Source of the DNA: Darksidea phi
Taxonomy: Eukaryota; Ascomycota; Dothideomycetes; Pleosporales; Lentitheciaceae
DNA: 64,000 nt
Assembly: GCA_030770425.1 (NCBI GenBank)
Contig: JASJFT010000002.1
Coordinates: 1-64,000 of the forward strand
Direction: 5' to 3'
Part shown: positions 55,122-64,000 of the stretch, one piece after another
How positions within the stretch are numbered: position 1 is the first letter of the stretch
How the letters are laid out: each line of letters opens with the position of its first letter
Translations under genes and position numbers: made by a program
The notes under the pieces: generated by a model
The model's database searches: none
What the model was told of the DNA's origin: nothing
What the model saw: the letters and a program-made list of their open reading frames with translations, nothing else

Positions 55122-56477
55122 ATGTTGTGGACCGCGCTTCTCTTCGCGGCCGCCGCACAAGGCCAAAGCCTGCAAGGACTCAACCATCTTCGTTTTGGAT
55201 GCTCCCAAATCACAGTTGAACGTCTTGATCCTCTCGTCAATCCCGGTGTGCTCGGGACGCCACATACGCATCAAGTGGTATGTCTTACCTTTTACCACAC
55301 ATCTTCGAACTGTCTGCTAATAGTACCCCCGACTTGCAGGTCGGAGGTAATGCCTTCAACGCATCTATGCCAACCACCGACATCTCCAAGATTGCTACTT
55401 GCACGACTTGCGGACCAGCTGATGACCTGTCGAACTACTGGACCGCGAACGTATACTTCAAAGCACGTAACGGTACTTTTAAGCGTGTGCCACAAGTGCC
55501 CAACAGGTAAGCCAGCGTTTGTATGCGGTATTAGGCGTCCGTTGATAGACTAACACTACTAGGTTTCTCTTCAACGACAAGTTTACTACGCAGATCAATG
55601 GCGGCGTAGTTGTATACTACATCGCTCCAAAGAAGAACACGGTGACTGCTTTCAAACCGGTCAGTCTAGCATCCTATGACTCCATATGTGTTGAAAGGGG
55701 CCACTCATTGTACCTAGGGTTTCCGCATGCTCGTCGGCGACCCCATGAACCGCCAAAAGAAGTACAAAATGCAGAGCTGCTTCCGCTGCTACTCTGGCCC
55801 CAACTTCGGCGGTGACAATGCAGCGCCGTGCTCAGATCCTAAGTTGGACTTTGAGACGTTCCCACCGCGGCCGTGCCCAGGCGGTATTCGATCCAACATT
55901 CTATATCCCACGTATGTTCCCGGTGTTATCTCAAACAAAATAAATGGAGCACTAATTCTTATTTAGTTGCTGGAATGGAAAGGATCTTGACTCTCCCAAC
56001 CACAAAGACCATGTCGCATACCCCGTAGGCGGGCCCTCAAACTTCCTCTCTACAGGAAACTGCCCCTCCACCCACCCCGTTAAGATCCCACAGCTAATGC
56101 TCGAAGTAAGTCTTCCTTCCTCTCTTTGTTCCTATGGTCTTCTTGGTTACCAACTACAATCACTAACACATCCCCAGATCGTATGGGACACAACCCGCTT
56201 CAATAACAAGGCCGACTGGCCCTCCGACGGCAGCCAACCCTTCCATCTCAGCACGGGTGATTCTACTGGATATGGTCAACATGGAGACTACGTATTTGGT
56301 TGGAAGGGAGACGCTCTGCAGCGTGCTATGGATGATAATGGCTGCTTTAGCGCCGAGTGCGGGAAGCAAAAGAGTCAGTCCATTGAGGCCGCGAACAAGT
56401 GTACTATTAAGAGGACTATCAACGAGGATGTAGATGGCTGGCTGACGAAGTTGCCCGGCGACCCTATGAGTTCCTAA
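55122..56477 (+). CDS. Secreted DUF1996 protein
   Basis: Six exons (55122-55277, 55340-55506, 55563-55659, 55718-55911, 55967-56105, 56178-56477) join in frame to 350 aa. A signal peptide (MLWTALLFAAAAQGQS) precedes the DUF1996 core: LRFGCSQITVERLDPLVNPG, TPHTHQVVGGNAF, CTTCGPADDLSNYWTANVYF, IRSNILYPTCWNGKDLDSPNHKDHVAYP (split over a junction) and a late HGDYVFGW. The conserved His and Cys residues (HTHQ, TCW, NHKDH, GDY) suggest a metal site or an enzymatic fold, but the family activity is not established. Secreted or wall-associated in ascomycetes. A G-rich homopolymer run follows the stop at about 56513-56530. Confidence 0.93.
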
Positions 56478-57665
56478 ATAAGGAGTGGGAAGGGGTTGAC
56501 GCTTTTTTCTTTTGGGGGGGGGGACGGGGGGCCTGTGGGGTTTCTAAGTTTAGGGTCTTACTAAATCGTTTGACATAGTTAAGCCGCATAACATCTATTA
56601 CTAATACTCCCTTTGCCATAGATTTTGTAACGTCGCCCTTTTTGGCTGCTATTGTATAAGTAGAAAGCTTGCATAGTCTCTATGACTAGGTCGAGCGAAG
56701 TCTGAACCCGTACGTAAACATATTGTAAAGAAGACCAATTCTCACTGTGTATCTCTAGCATACTGGAGCGTCTTCCGAGCACATGAAGGGGCCCATCAGA
56801 GAAGATGTGCGATTAACTGTTACATGCATGTTGGTATACATTAACCAGATGAGGACTAAAAGCACGTGGCACGAACAAACACAGCGTTCTTATTGATCCT
56901 TTCCGTCACTTCAAGCCAGATGGGACTTCGAGTAGAGACAGCAGTCTAACATCTCACTCTCTCAATGTCTGTTGTTAGCTCATGGACCACACGAAAAAGC
57001 TACCCACCTGGGCCTGGGTGCATGTCTTACGTCAACAAAGCGTCTAGCAGGAAAACACTTACGATGCTTCTTAGCGTCCGCTGATTTGGCCATGAGAATG
57101 ATTCTATTTGTGTTGGATTTGTACAGGGGAAGTCTCTTTTGTAAGGTTCGCACGAAACACAGTAGGAGTTTGTACACGGGAGACGTGCTATACCCGCACC
57201 TTATACACGATAATAGAGCTGTAGAAGGAAGGATTCTATATTATTTTGATTGCGGGCCGCGCTGTGCTGTTATTAGGAGGGAGCGTGGAGTGGGATCGCT
57301 CGAGGCTATGTCCTTTCTTTGGACGCATTGCTTGCTGAGAGTTTTTCAGTGGTATGAAATGGTTTCGTCGCCCTAGACTGAGTCGCGACTTTCGGCCCAG
57401 TTCTGCGAAAAGCTTACAAAGGACTAGCAGAGATAAAATAATCTTGTGTCATTAGAATACGCTTCACGAGCGCCTGTCATATATCTAGCCCGCCGTTTTC
57501 CGTTCTTAAAAGAAAGCTAGTTATACAAATGTGAAATTCGACTGTAGAGTGTTGCCAGGAACGCCAGGTATATGATGTGCTATCCACAAATAAAGTCGCG
57601 GTATATACGAGAAGGATAATCGCAAAGAGTTCGGAGAAGATGTCGATGATTCGAGGGAGAGAACA
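56478..57665. other. Convergent intergenic region
   Basis: Holds a G-rich run just after the DUF1996 gene and the second copy of a dispersed repeat (57103-57224). No supported gene. Confidence 0.45.
57103..57224 (-). repeat. Dispersed repeat, copy 2 (inverted relative to copy 1)
   Basis: Reverse complement reads CTACAGCTCTATTATCGTG, GTATAAGGTGCGGGTATAGC, ACCTTACAAAAGAGACT, matching 44475-44597. The flanks differ, so this is a short dispersed element, not a segmental duplication. Confidence 0.7.
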
Positions 57666-58643
57666 CTAGGATGACGACGATTCTGAGGAAGCCTTGGCCT
57701 CTTTCTTTTCGGCCTGGTTCTCGAGCTGCTTCGCCTTTGCCGCCGCTTTGCGCGCATTGATCCTTTCTTCCTCGGCTTCGACCATTTCTGCAATATCGTT
57801 AGCCGAATATTCTACTAGAAGGGTAAACGCTAATGCGAGCGATGCAATATGCCACGCATCGTGACAAAGCATGACATGCATCTAGTGAGATCAACGTACC
57901 TCTCCACTGGTCCTCCCCCGCATACCGCTCGTGATGAATCCTCTTCTCAATCAAATGCTTATGCTCCGGGTCATTAGGATCCAGCACCTTGATCGTCTCC
58001 CATCTGCCCCTCCCTTTGGCCGCATCATTACCCTCAAACGCAAAGCTGGCCAATAGCGCACTCAGCGTCAAGCCTTGCGCATACATACGCGCCTGAACCA
58101 GCTTCTGGCTCCCACTCAGAGGACTGCGATGCACGGCTGCCCATGAGCCGGCCATGGAGGCTACCCACACTCCAAAGAGGATGGGATACCGATTTTCTGA
58201 GGCCCAATCTTTTGCGCGCTCGATGGCGGATTTGTTGGATTCATAGAGGACTTCGCGTCGTCTTTCGCGCTCGGCTTCGCGCTGTTTTTCGGGATTGTGC
58301 TCGAGGTCGTAGCGGGCGGAGGCGCGGTCGGCAGCGATGACAGCTACAACTCGCCATTAGCAACTGATAATTGAGCATCATAGCGGATTGGACGTACCGA
58401 CAAATGAGCCGGATGAGGCTACGAGGAAAGCTCGGAAAGGTATCGTGAGAGCTCTGAAGTTGGGAAATCTCCGGCTCGCCGCGACAACACCTACTGCACC
58501 GACCGCTGTACCAATTAATCCACCGATTGTTCCACCTTTGACCGTAGCACTATCCTCAGGTTAGTATATTTATCTGTCCCTCTCGTATCGCGTGAACCGT
58601 ACTTGTAATGTGCGGCCTCCTCTTCTTTTGTGAGAATCTTCAT
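57666..58643 (-). CDS. RCF2: Respiratory supercomplex factor 2 homologue (HIG1 family)
   Basis: Inner mitochondrial membrane protein that helps assemble and tune cytochrome c oxidase and its supercomplexes. Four exons (58643-58603, 58549-58398, 58343-57900, 57787-57666) join in frame to 252 aa, near the usual fungal length. The N-terminus MKILTKEEEAAHYNATVKGG followed by a Gly-rich helix (TIGGLIGTAVGAVGVVAASRRF) is characteristic. The second half has the HIG1-like helix pair: WASENRYPILFGVWVASMAGSWAAV and KLVQARMYAQGLTLSALLASFAF. A charged, Ala/Lys/Glu-rich C-terminal helix ends in SSESSSS. Acceptor of intron 1 was placed at GATAG|TGC because only that gives the conserved HYNATVKGG. Confidence 0.88.
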
Positions 58644-60014
58644 CTCGTGTTTTGATCAAAAGCTGCTCGGATGTAGAAAGGCGCGTATGAGATTGTAGTT
58701 CGAAGCGCAGGTAGGCGAAGAAGTGTGTGACTGTGGACGTGTGAATTGAGGGGCGTGGTCTGGCGGGCAAAAGCTTTCTTTAAAAGATAAGTTCGGCAAC
58801 AGAATGACGTCGCCGAGCTTCCCGAGCCATGACCGGGATGAAGTAAGAATCAGATTCGGCAGCCCTCGCCGACGGCCGGTCTGGTCAAAAATCAGTCCAC
58901 TGTCACGCAAACCACTATTTTGGCTGCTATTCGATTCTTTTTTGCATGTAGTCTGTACTTGTGCCTTCATACGTCTAGAATCTACGCGTTGTCCTATCCA
59001 TTGGACCGTACATCGATAGAGAGCCCAGAGCAACCTCCCTCACACAAGAGTCTGAATGATCACGAACGCCCTACAATCCACCAAACGTCCGACTTGCCTG
59101 CGGCATCCAGCCACGAGCTAAGTAAGCCGCTGTGTAAGCACCTGCATGCTTTGGCGCATTTCGGCAATATCTCGCATGACTACGCGCGCTGCTCGGTCAA
59201 TCTTAACATGCCGCATCGGCTTCTGCGGCCTTGCCGCTTGCCGCTGGCAACAACGGCGTATAATTTCGGCGCGTCCAGCCCTCCTTCTCCCTCGTTTATC
59301 CCTACATTTGTTTCTCCCAAGTTAACTCTCCTTTACATTTGTGTTCTGCACGTTGCTTTGAATGTTGGGATTGCTCCTGCTCCGAGAACGCTCCGTTCGG
59401 CCCCGAATTGGCACAGATCAATCAAACCCATCTCCAAACCTTGCATCTTCGTTTAGTACTATGAAAGGCTGCGAACACTCTCCTGTTTCTCATAGCAAAT
59501 CGTATGCACACTTATCTCAGGGTACTGAACAGCAGAGACGTAGCCAGGATGTGCTTGATTTCGGGAAAAATACATACATCCGGACCGAGCTTTTCGATAA
59601 CCATGCCACCTTTTCGCGCCGCGCCTTTTCGTAAGAAGGATAAGTATACGCAAAAGGATCAAGTGTCCCCATTAGTCCATCATATCGCATCGCCACCGCC
59701 ATAATTCTGCCAACTAGCCTACCGAGCTCTGCGATATCGTGATAAACAAGAGGAAAACGATATTAAACCAACCGCCAGTAGGAAATGCACCATTTTCATC
59801 CTATCCCAACGGCTTCGAACAATCTTTTCGACATCAACCTTACTTTGGGCATATCCATGTTACCTTTTTCGAGATCGAGATCTGGAACGAGAGCGTTCAT
59901 GAATACTGTAATACCCAAACGGATAGTATGCGTCGCAATATGTAACGAGCTGAACGGCCATCGATGGTGTACAGTATGCTGAGGGCAGTCGGGTTGAGTT
60001 CTCTAGGAAAATAT
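58644..60014. other. Intergenic, about 1.4 kb
   Basis: Upstream region of the Rcf2 gene and 3' flank of the PUF gene. Open frames are short and without recognisable content. Confidence 0.4.
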
Positions 60015-62521
60015 CTAGCGAAAGCCGCCGTATGCGCCACGGTGCACGTTGGCGCTGGCGTTGTAGCGCGGAACGAGGCCTCCGGGAGGGCCTGGACGGG
60101 TTGCAAGCGCTGGGTTGCAGCAGAGCATGGCGACTCGCGAGCCGTACTTCGAGCCCCGAAGGGAGACCATGTGCTTCCGGATGTGAGAGGCAACAAGGTC
60201 GCGGTGGTGACCGCCACTATTGGTGAGGATGTACTGGACGAGGTAGTTACCAAATTGGTCACCAGCAACTGCGCGGTCGTTAGCCATCGTTGATTCTCAA
60301 AGCCTGCAGGGTACTATACGTACTATCAATCAACGGCATGCGCGGGCGATCCGCACGACCCTCACACACCCGCTCCAGATAGCGGTCGAGGAACTCGTTG
60401 CCGCCAATCTTGAGGCACTTCTCGATCACCTTGGAAGCATACTGGTCGACGCTATAGTCAGTGGCAAAGCGAAGAATATGGTCGATAGCTCGGGAGCGGT
60501 CGGCTGGGGCGCCATGCTCGCAAATATGCTGGATGCACCAGTTGCCGAATTGCCCGTGGGAGATGACGTCGATACTCGCAAGGACCTCGTTGATGCAGGG
60601 ACGCTGGGGACAGGAGTTAGTCTAGACTGAAAGGTGAAAACCACGGATAGCTAAAAAGGGATGATAGTTGCGGACAGGAGCTGGTACATACCTTATCTTC
60701 CTCGAGACAGTTCTCAAAAATATTCTGGACGACAAGGCTGCCGGTCTCGCCCAAGGCGACCTCGTGCCACATGCCGCGTAAGGCTTCGTTGACATATCGC
60801 ATGATTTGGGGTGGAGAGTCACTCCAACGCAGCTCAAAGAGCTTCTGCCACACGTGACAAGCATAGCGATGGATGACAGTCTCAGGAATCCGTCGGAGGA
60901 GCTCGTGGACCATCGTCGCCTTGTATTCTTCGGGAACACAATCGAAGGCCTTCTGGACCACGTGACAGCCGAAGGGATCCATACTTAGGGTAAGCGTGTT
61001 GCCGCGAATCGCACCGGCAATCGCGATTACTTGTTCAGGCGTGCCGTGTTCGAAGCATCGTTGGACCAAGAAGTTGCCAAAACGGTTGACCATCAACGGG
61101 TAGGCCTGTGCAATGATCGACTCGACGATATCGTACTTTTGGTCTGGCGTCCCAACCTTTAACTTCTGCTGCAGGAAGATCGACGCCTGCTGGTCATTGT
61201 TACAGATGATCTTATCGACGATGTACTTCCAGTTGCAACTCATGTTGCGATCCAACAAACGACGATAGTTCATCGGCTCGACAGGCGCCACGTACTGCAC
61301 ACCGGCACCTGACTCAGACGGCGGCTAACAAACGTCAGTTGGGTATCATAAAGTAATTGGATAAGCCGTGAGGCGTCGAGCAGACTTACCTGAGAGTTCC
61401 AAGGTGACGGGCCCATGGCGGCACCACCCACGTTGAACTCGGAGGCCTCGGGCGATAGCCTAGTGCCCATAGGTCCAATTGGGGTAGGGTGGTAAGGAGC
61501 ATACATGGGAGGAGTCATGTACTGATTGTAGGCCGGTGGCTCAAATGCAGAGCCGGGTCGGCTCGGTGGGTTGCTGCCGCCGCCACGGTAGCTCTGGTCC
61601 AACGGGAAGTGGGTGGGCTCATTCAGATAGCTGTTACGACCACGATACGCTGGCTGGGCGATCGGAGGGCGCGCAGGGGCTTGACCTTGAACGTTACCTT
61701 GAAGGCCTCTAAAGCCTTGTTGGGTAGCATTGTTGTAGAACGATCGTGTCTCGTTGCCCCAGCCGTAGCCAGTCCGAGTAGCCGCGTTGAACTTGTTCTG
61801 CAGCTGGGTGAGAGTATGTTCCGAGACATCGTCAACATAAGTGTAGTCTGCCTCGGAGGGCTGTCCGAGATGCTCGACGGTGGACCTGGCGACATGGGTG
61901 CTGTGGATCTCCTGGTTCATCCGAGCGACCTCGTTCTTGGCATGTTCGAGCTCGTTCTTCAGCTTCTGAAATTCCGACCGTTCGACAAGAACAGCTTCTG
62001 GCTCTGTCATAGGTGTGGAGCTACCGAACTCATCTGTAGCCGGCGTGATGGGGACGGAACCGTTGGAAGAGCTGTACTGGTCCTGAGGCGAAGATCGCTC
62101 GTTCAGACGCTGCAGGAGGGAGTCAACAACAGAGGGCTCATCAAGGTTGCCCGAATCGACCTTGAGCTTCTAGACTAGTCAGCGGGGCGGAACAACAGGA
62201 GAGAGGGCGCGTGAAGTGCTCAAATCGAATGTCTTCAGCATGGGTAACTTGACTGACCTTGAAGCTATCGAGGGTCTGCTGCGGCATCATCTGGTTGACC
62301 TGAGCAGAAGGACCTAGAGGCCGCTTCATACCCTGCAAATTGGATGTCAATGATGAATTGAAGCCGCGGTAGAGGGAGTAATGCGGATGTTGGTGACGAG
62401 AGCCTACCGCCATGCCTAGTCCCTCAGGTGACGTATCGAGCCTGAGGTCGTTGGGGACGGGAAACCTGTTAATGGCTTTCCGGGGGGTGGGTGAACCGTC
62501 GGCTGTAATATTGAAGCTCAT
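60015..62521 (-). CDS. Pumilio/PUF repeat RNA-binding protein
   Basis: Binds 3' UTR elements of mRNAs to control decay and translation. Six exons (62521-62408, 62332-62258, 62169-61390, 61324-60692, 60603-60324, 60268-60015) join in frame to 711 aa. The N-terminal ~330 aa is disordered, with a coiled-coil stretch (QKLKNELEHAKNEVARMNQEI). The PUF array begins near NYRRLLDRNMSCNWKYIVDKI and shows repeat cores such as MVNRFGNFLVQRCFEHG, DPFGCHVVQKAFDCV, HRYACHVWQKLFEL, GETGSLVVQNIFENC, GQFGNWCIQHICEHG, DQYASKVIEKCLKIG and DQFGNYLVQYILTN. RNA-contact residues in the second helices are preserved. The short Gly/Arg tail ends GAYGGFR. The sequence style suits the ascomycete Mpt5/Puf-like group; the exact orthologue is not assigned. 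Confidence 0.93.
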
Positions 62522-63747
62522 GGCTGGCCGCTTAGGTAGATGGAAGAAATCCGAAGATATCAGGTCCTGGAGCTAGTACCGAGATAAGATGGGTAAGGTT
62601 TTCGCAGCTGTACAAACCCGGTTTGGCGGCGTAAATTGGCCAGAGTAGATACAGAAACCGGTGGATGGAGAGGAAAACACGGAAGAGATGGCAGCTATAT
62701 TGATCAAATAGCCCTTGCTGGGGTGCCTCAAGGGCAAGGGCGACAGTAATAACAAGTTGCAGTAACGGGTCGGGGGGTGCGAGAGGTGGAAAGAGGTGGA
62801 GAGGTGAGGAGGAAAGAAGGTGGTGGGCCGGACTTTTGAGGGCGGGGCAGACGATTGAGCCTCAAGACAATAAAACTGGAAGGTACGACTGGCGGCTGCC
62901 GTCGCGTGATATACGCGAGAACTCAACTTCACCGTGGGAGACGCGTCCTCGAGCAGACTGTAACTTTCTTTCACTCTTAGGGACGACCGGGTTAGGCTTA
63001 GCCGAGGCGCTGCACCTCGAGGTCTACACAGTATTGCCGCGGTCGTGATCGGGGATAATAACAATGCAAGGTCACCGCGATTCTGACCCGAGCGGGCGTA
63101 CACAGCGCGATCCCACCTTCAAGGGTACTAGGACCTCTTCAGTCGGTTCAGACGGGCAGGAGTAGATACATGTCGTCCGGATTGATGGCCAGCGACTATG
63201 AGGTGAGGCGTGAGATCACCCCGGGTCAGGCCCGAGTTGGCACCAGCATCGGCTACCTAGGAAGCGTTGTGAGCAGTCTTCAAGGGGAGTTTACCCGCTG
63301 AGAGTTATAGTGCGTCGATATCCTAGGGATTGATTTCTTGAATCCTTGTATATCTTTGAAGCACTACCACGTTGACCATCTGAACCCAATTAAGACGACT
63401 TCGATCAAAAAGAACAATTGCACGCTTTGGGGGAAATCGTGCCGCGATGCCGCAATGCCGCGATGTTGCATCTTCATCGGGAAGATCTCGTGCGCTTTCT
63501 CGCTCATAGAGCTGATGTAGCTTCGTATCTGTAGTCGTTGTTGGACTGAGAGTTGAGATTCTAACTGGAAGAGGGGAAGACACGAAAAACAGTGTCACAG
63601 ATGTATTTAGGTTGACAAGCAGAAGTTTAAACAAATGCAAGAGTTGGTAACACTTGCAGGAAGCGTGGGGAGTAGAGACATAAGAACAAAGTTTAATTCT
63701 CAATACGGAGAAGAGAAATAGACACTCCACTATAGTAGTAAACCTTG
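62522..63747. other. 5' region of the PUF gene and spacer
   Basis: Probably a long 5' UTR and promoter of the PUF gene followed by 3' flank of the edge gene. No supported coding region. Confidence 0.4.
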
Positions 63748-64000
63748 TCAGGAAACCACCGAAGAAGGCGTTACTTTCCACTCGTGATCAAAGAACCCCA
63801 AGGCAAGTGCCCCATCCACACCCTTCCACTTCGCACTCTCCCCGAGCACTATAAAGTCGGGCTGCCCGACGCCTGTAACCATCGGCACTAGACGAGCCGC
63901 TTGCGACAAACCATCCTTATTGGAGCCCCAGACGACAAGCTCAAGTCTCTCGCCATCTAGAGGTCGTAGAAAAGCCGCACCAAGGGAGGTCCCGTCGCTA
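63748..64000 (-). CDS. 3' end of an unrecognised gene (partial at the window edge)
   Basis: The minus strand is open from the window edge to a TGA at 63748-63750, about 83 codons. It reads as a compact, conserved-looking domain: LGAAFLRPLDGERLELVVWG, QAARLVPMVTGVGQPDFIVL, WKGVDGALALGFFDHEWKV. Codon use and composition are those of a real protein. I do not recognise the family from this fragment alone; the remainder lies beyond the window. Confidence 0.65.
   Translation of the reverse strand, partial: SDGTSLGAAFLRPLDGERLELVVWGSNKDGLSQAARLVPMVTGVGQPDFIVLGESAKWKGVDGALALGFFDHEWKVTPSSVVS

Noticed and set aside
56513..56530. G-rich homopolymer after the DUF1996 gene
   Set aside because: Could form a G-quadruplex or be a sequencing artefact, but it is short and nothing else supports a role.

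Overview
The window is nuclear DNA of a filamentous ascomycete (Pezizomycotina). The evidence is the many genes split by short introns of about 48-75 bp with GTRNGT donors and YAG acceptors, and the families present: HET, DUF1996, LysM, DUF7730, PL1 pectate lyase and an ascomycete-type PUF protein. A Dothideomycete fits the small RING-protein paralogues and the TA-rich, RIP-like patches, but this is an inference and no marker gene settles it. I found no rRNA, tRNA, CRISPR array or convincing complete transposon.

Layout. 1-11 kb is gene-poor and lineage-specific. It holds a cytochrome P450 pseudogene (1611-3496), three related RING-family loci of which only one is intact (4850-5542), and four small putative membrane proteins of unknown function (7174-11009). 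12.5-19.7 kb is a conserved block: 6-phosphofructo-2-kinase/fructose-2,6-bisphosphatase, a three-exon DUF202 membrane protein divergent from RNase H1, and two more tiny membrane proteins. 19.7-31.4 kb looks like an accessory island: a TA-rich RIP-like tract, a MITE-like inverted-repeat element, an orphan 443-aa protein with an ADP-ribosyltransferase-like motif, a DUF7730 protein, a decayed LysM gene, a CinA/PncC amidase, an intact nine-exon gene fusing an MDP-1 type HAD phosphatase to an ART-like C-terminal domain, and a secreted pectate lyase.

32.7-50.3 kb returns to core functions: a proline-rich protein, the mitochondrial ADP/ATP carrier, an APC-family amino acid/choline permease, a 1514-aa SANT-WD40-zinc-finger protein, a Rab11/Ypt31 GTPase with a 13-nt micro-exon, and a 1152-aa chromodomain protein with four CCCH zinc fingers. 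The chromodomain and SANT-WD40 proteins are candidate heterochromatin or chromatin factors lying 2.6 kb apart. 50.8-64 kb holds a frameshifted conserved gene, a WW-HET incompatibility-type protein, a secreted DUF1996 protein, the respiratory supercomplex factor Rcf2, a six-exon PUF-repeat RNA-binding protein, and the 3' end of an unrecognised gene at the right edge.

The genes do not form one pathway. The housekeeping genes touch glycolytic control, mitochondrial ATP exchange and respiratory-chain assembly, recycling-endosome traffic, mRNA regulation and chromatin. The accessory genes point to plant- or fungus-facing biology (pectin degradation, LysM, HET). Spliced models were assembled by eye from reading frame and splice consensus; all were checked to stay in frame across every junction described.
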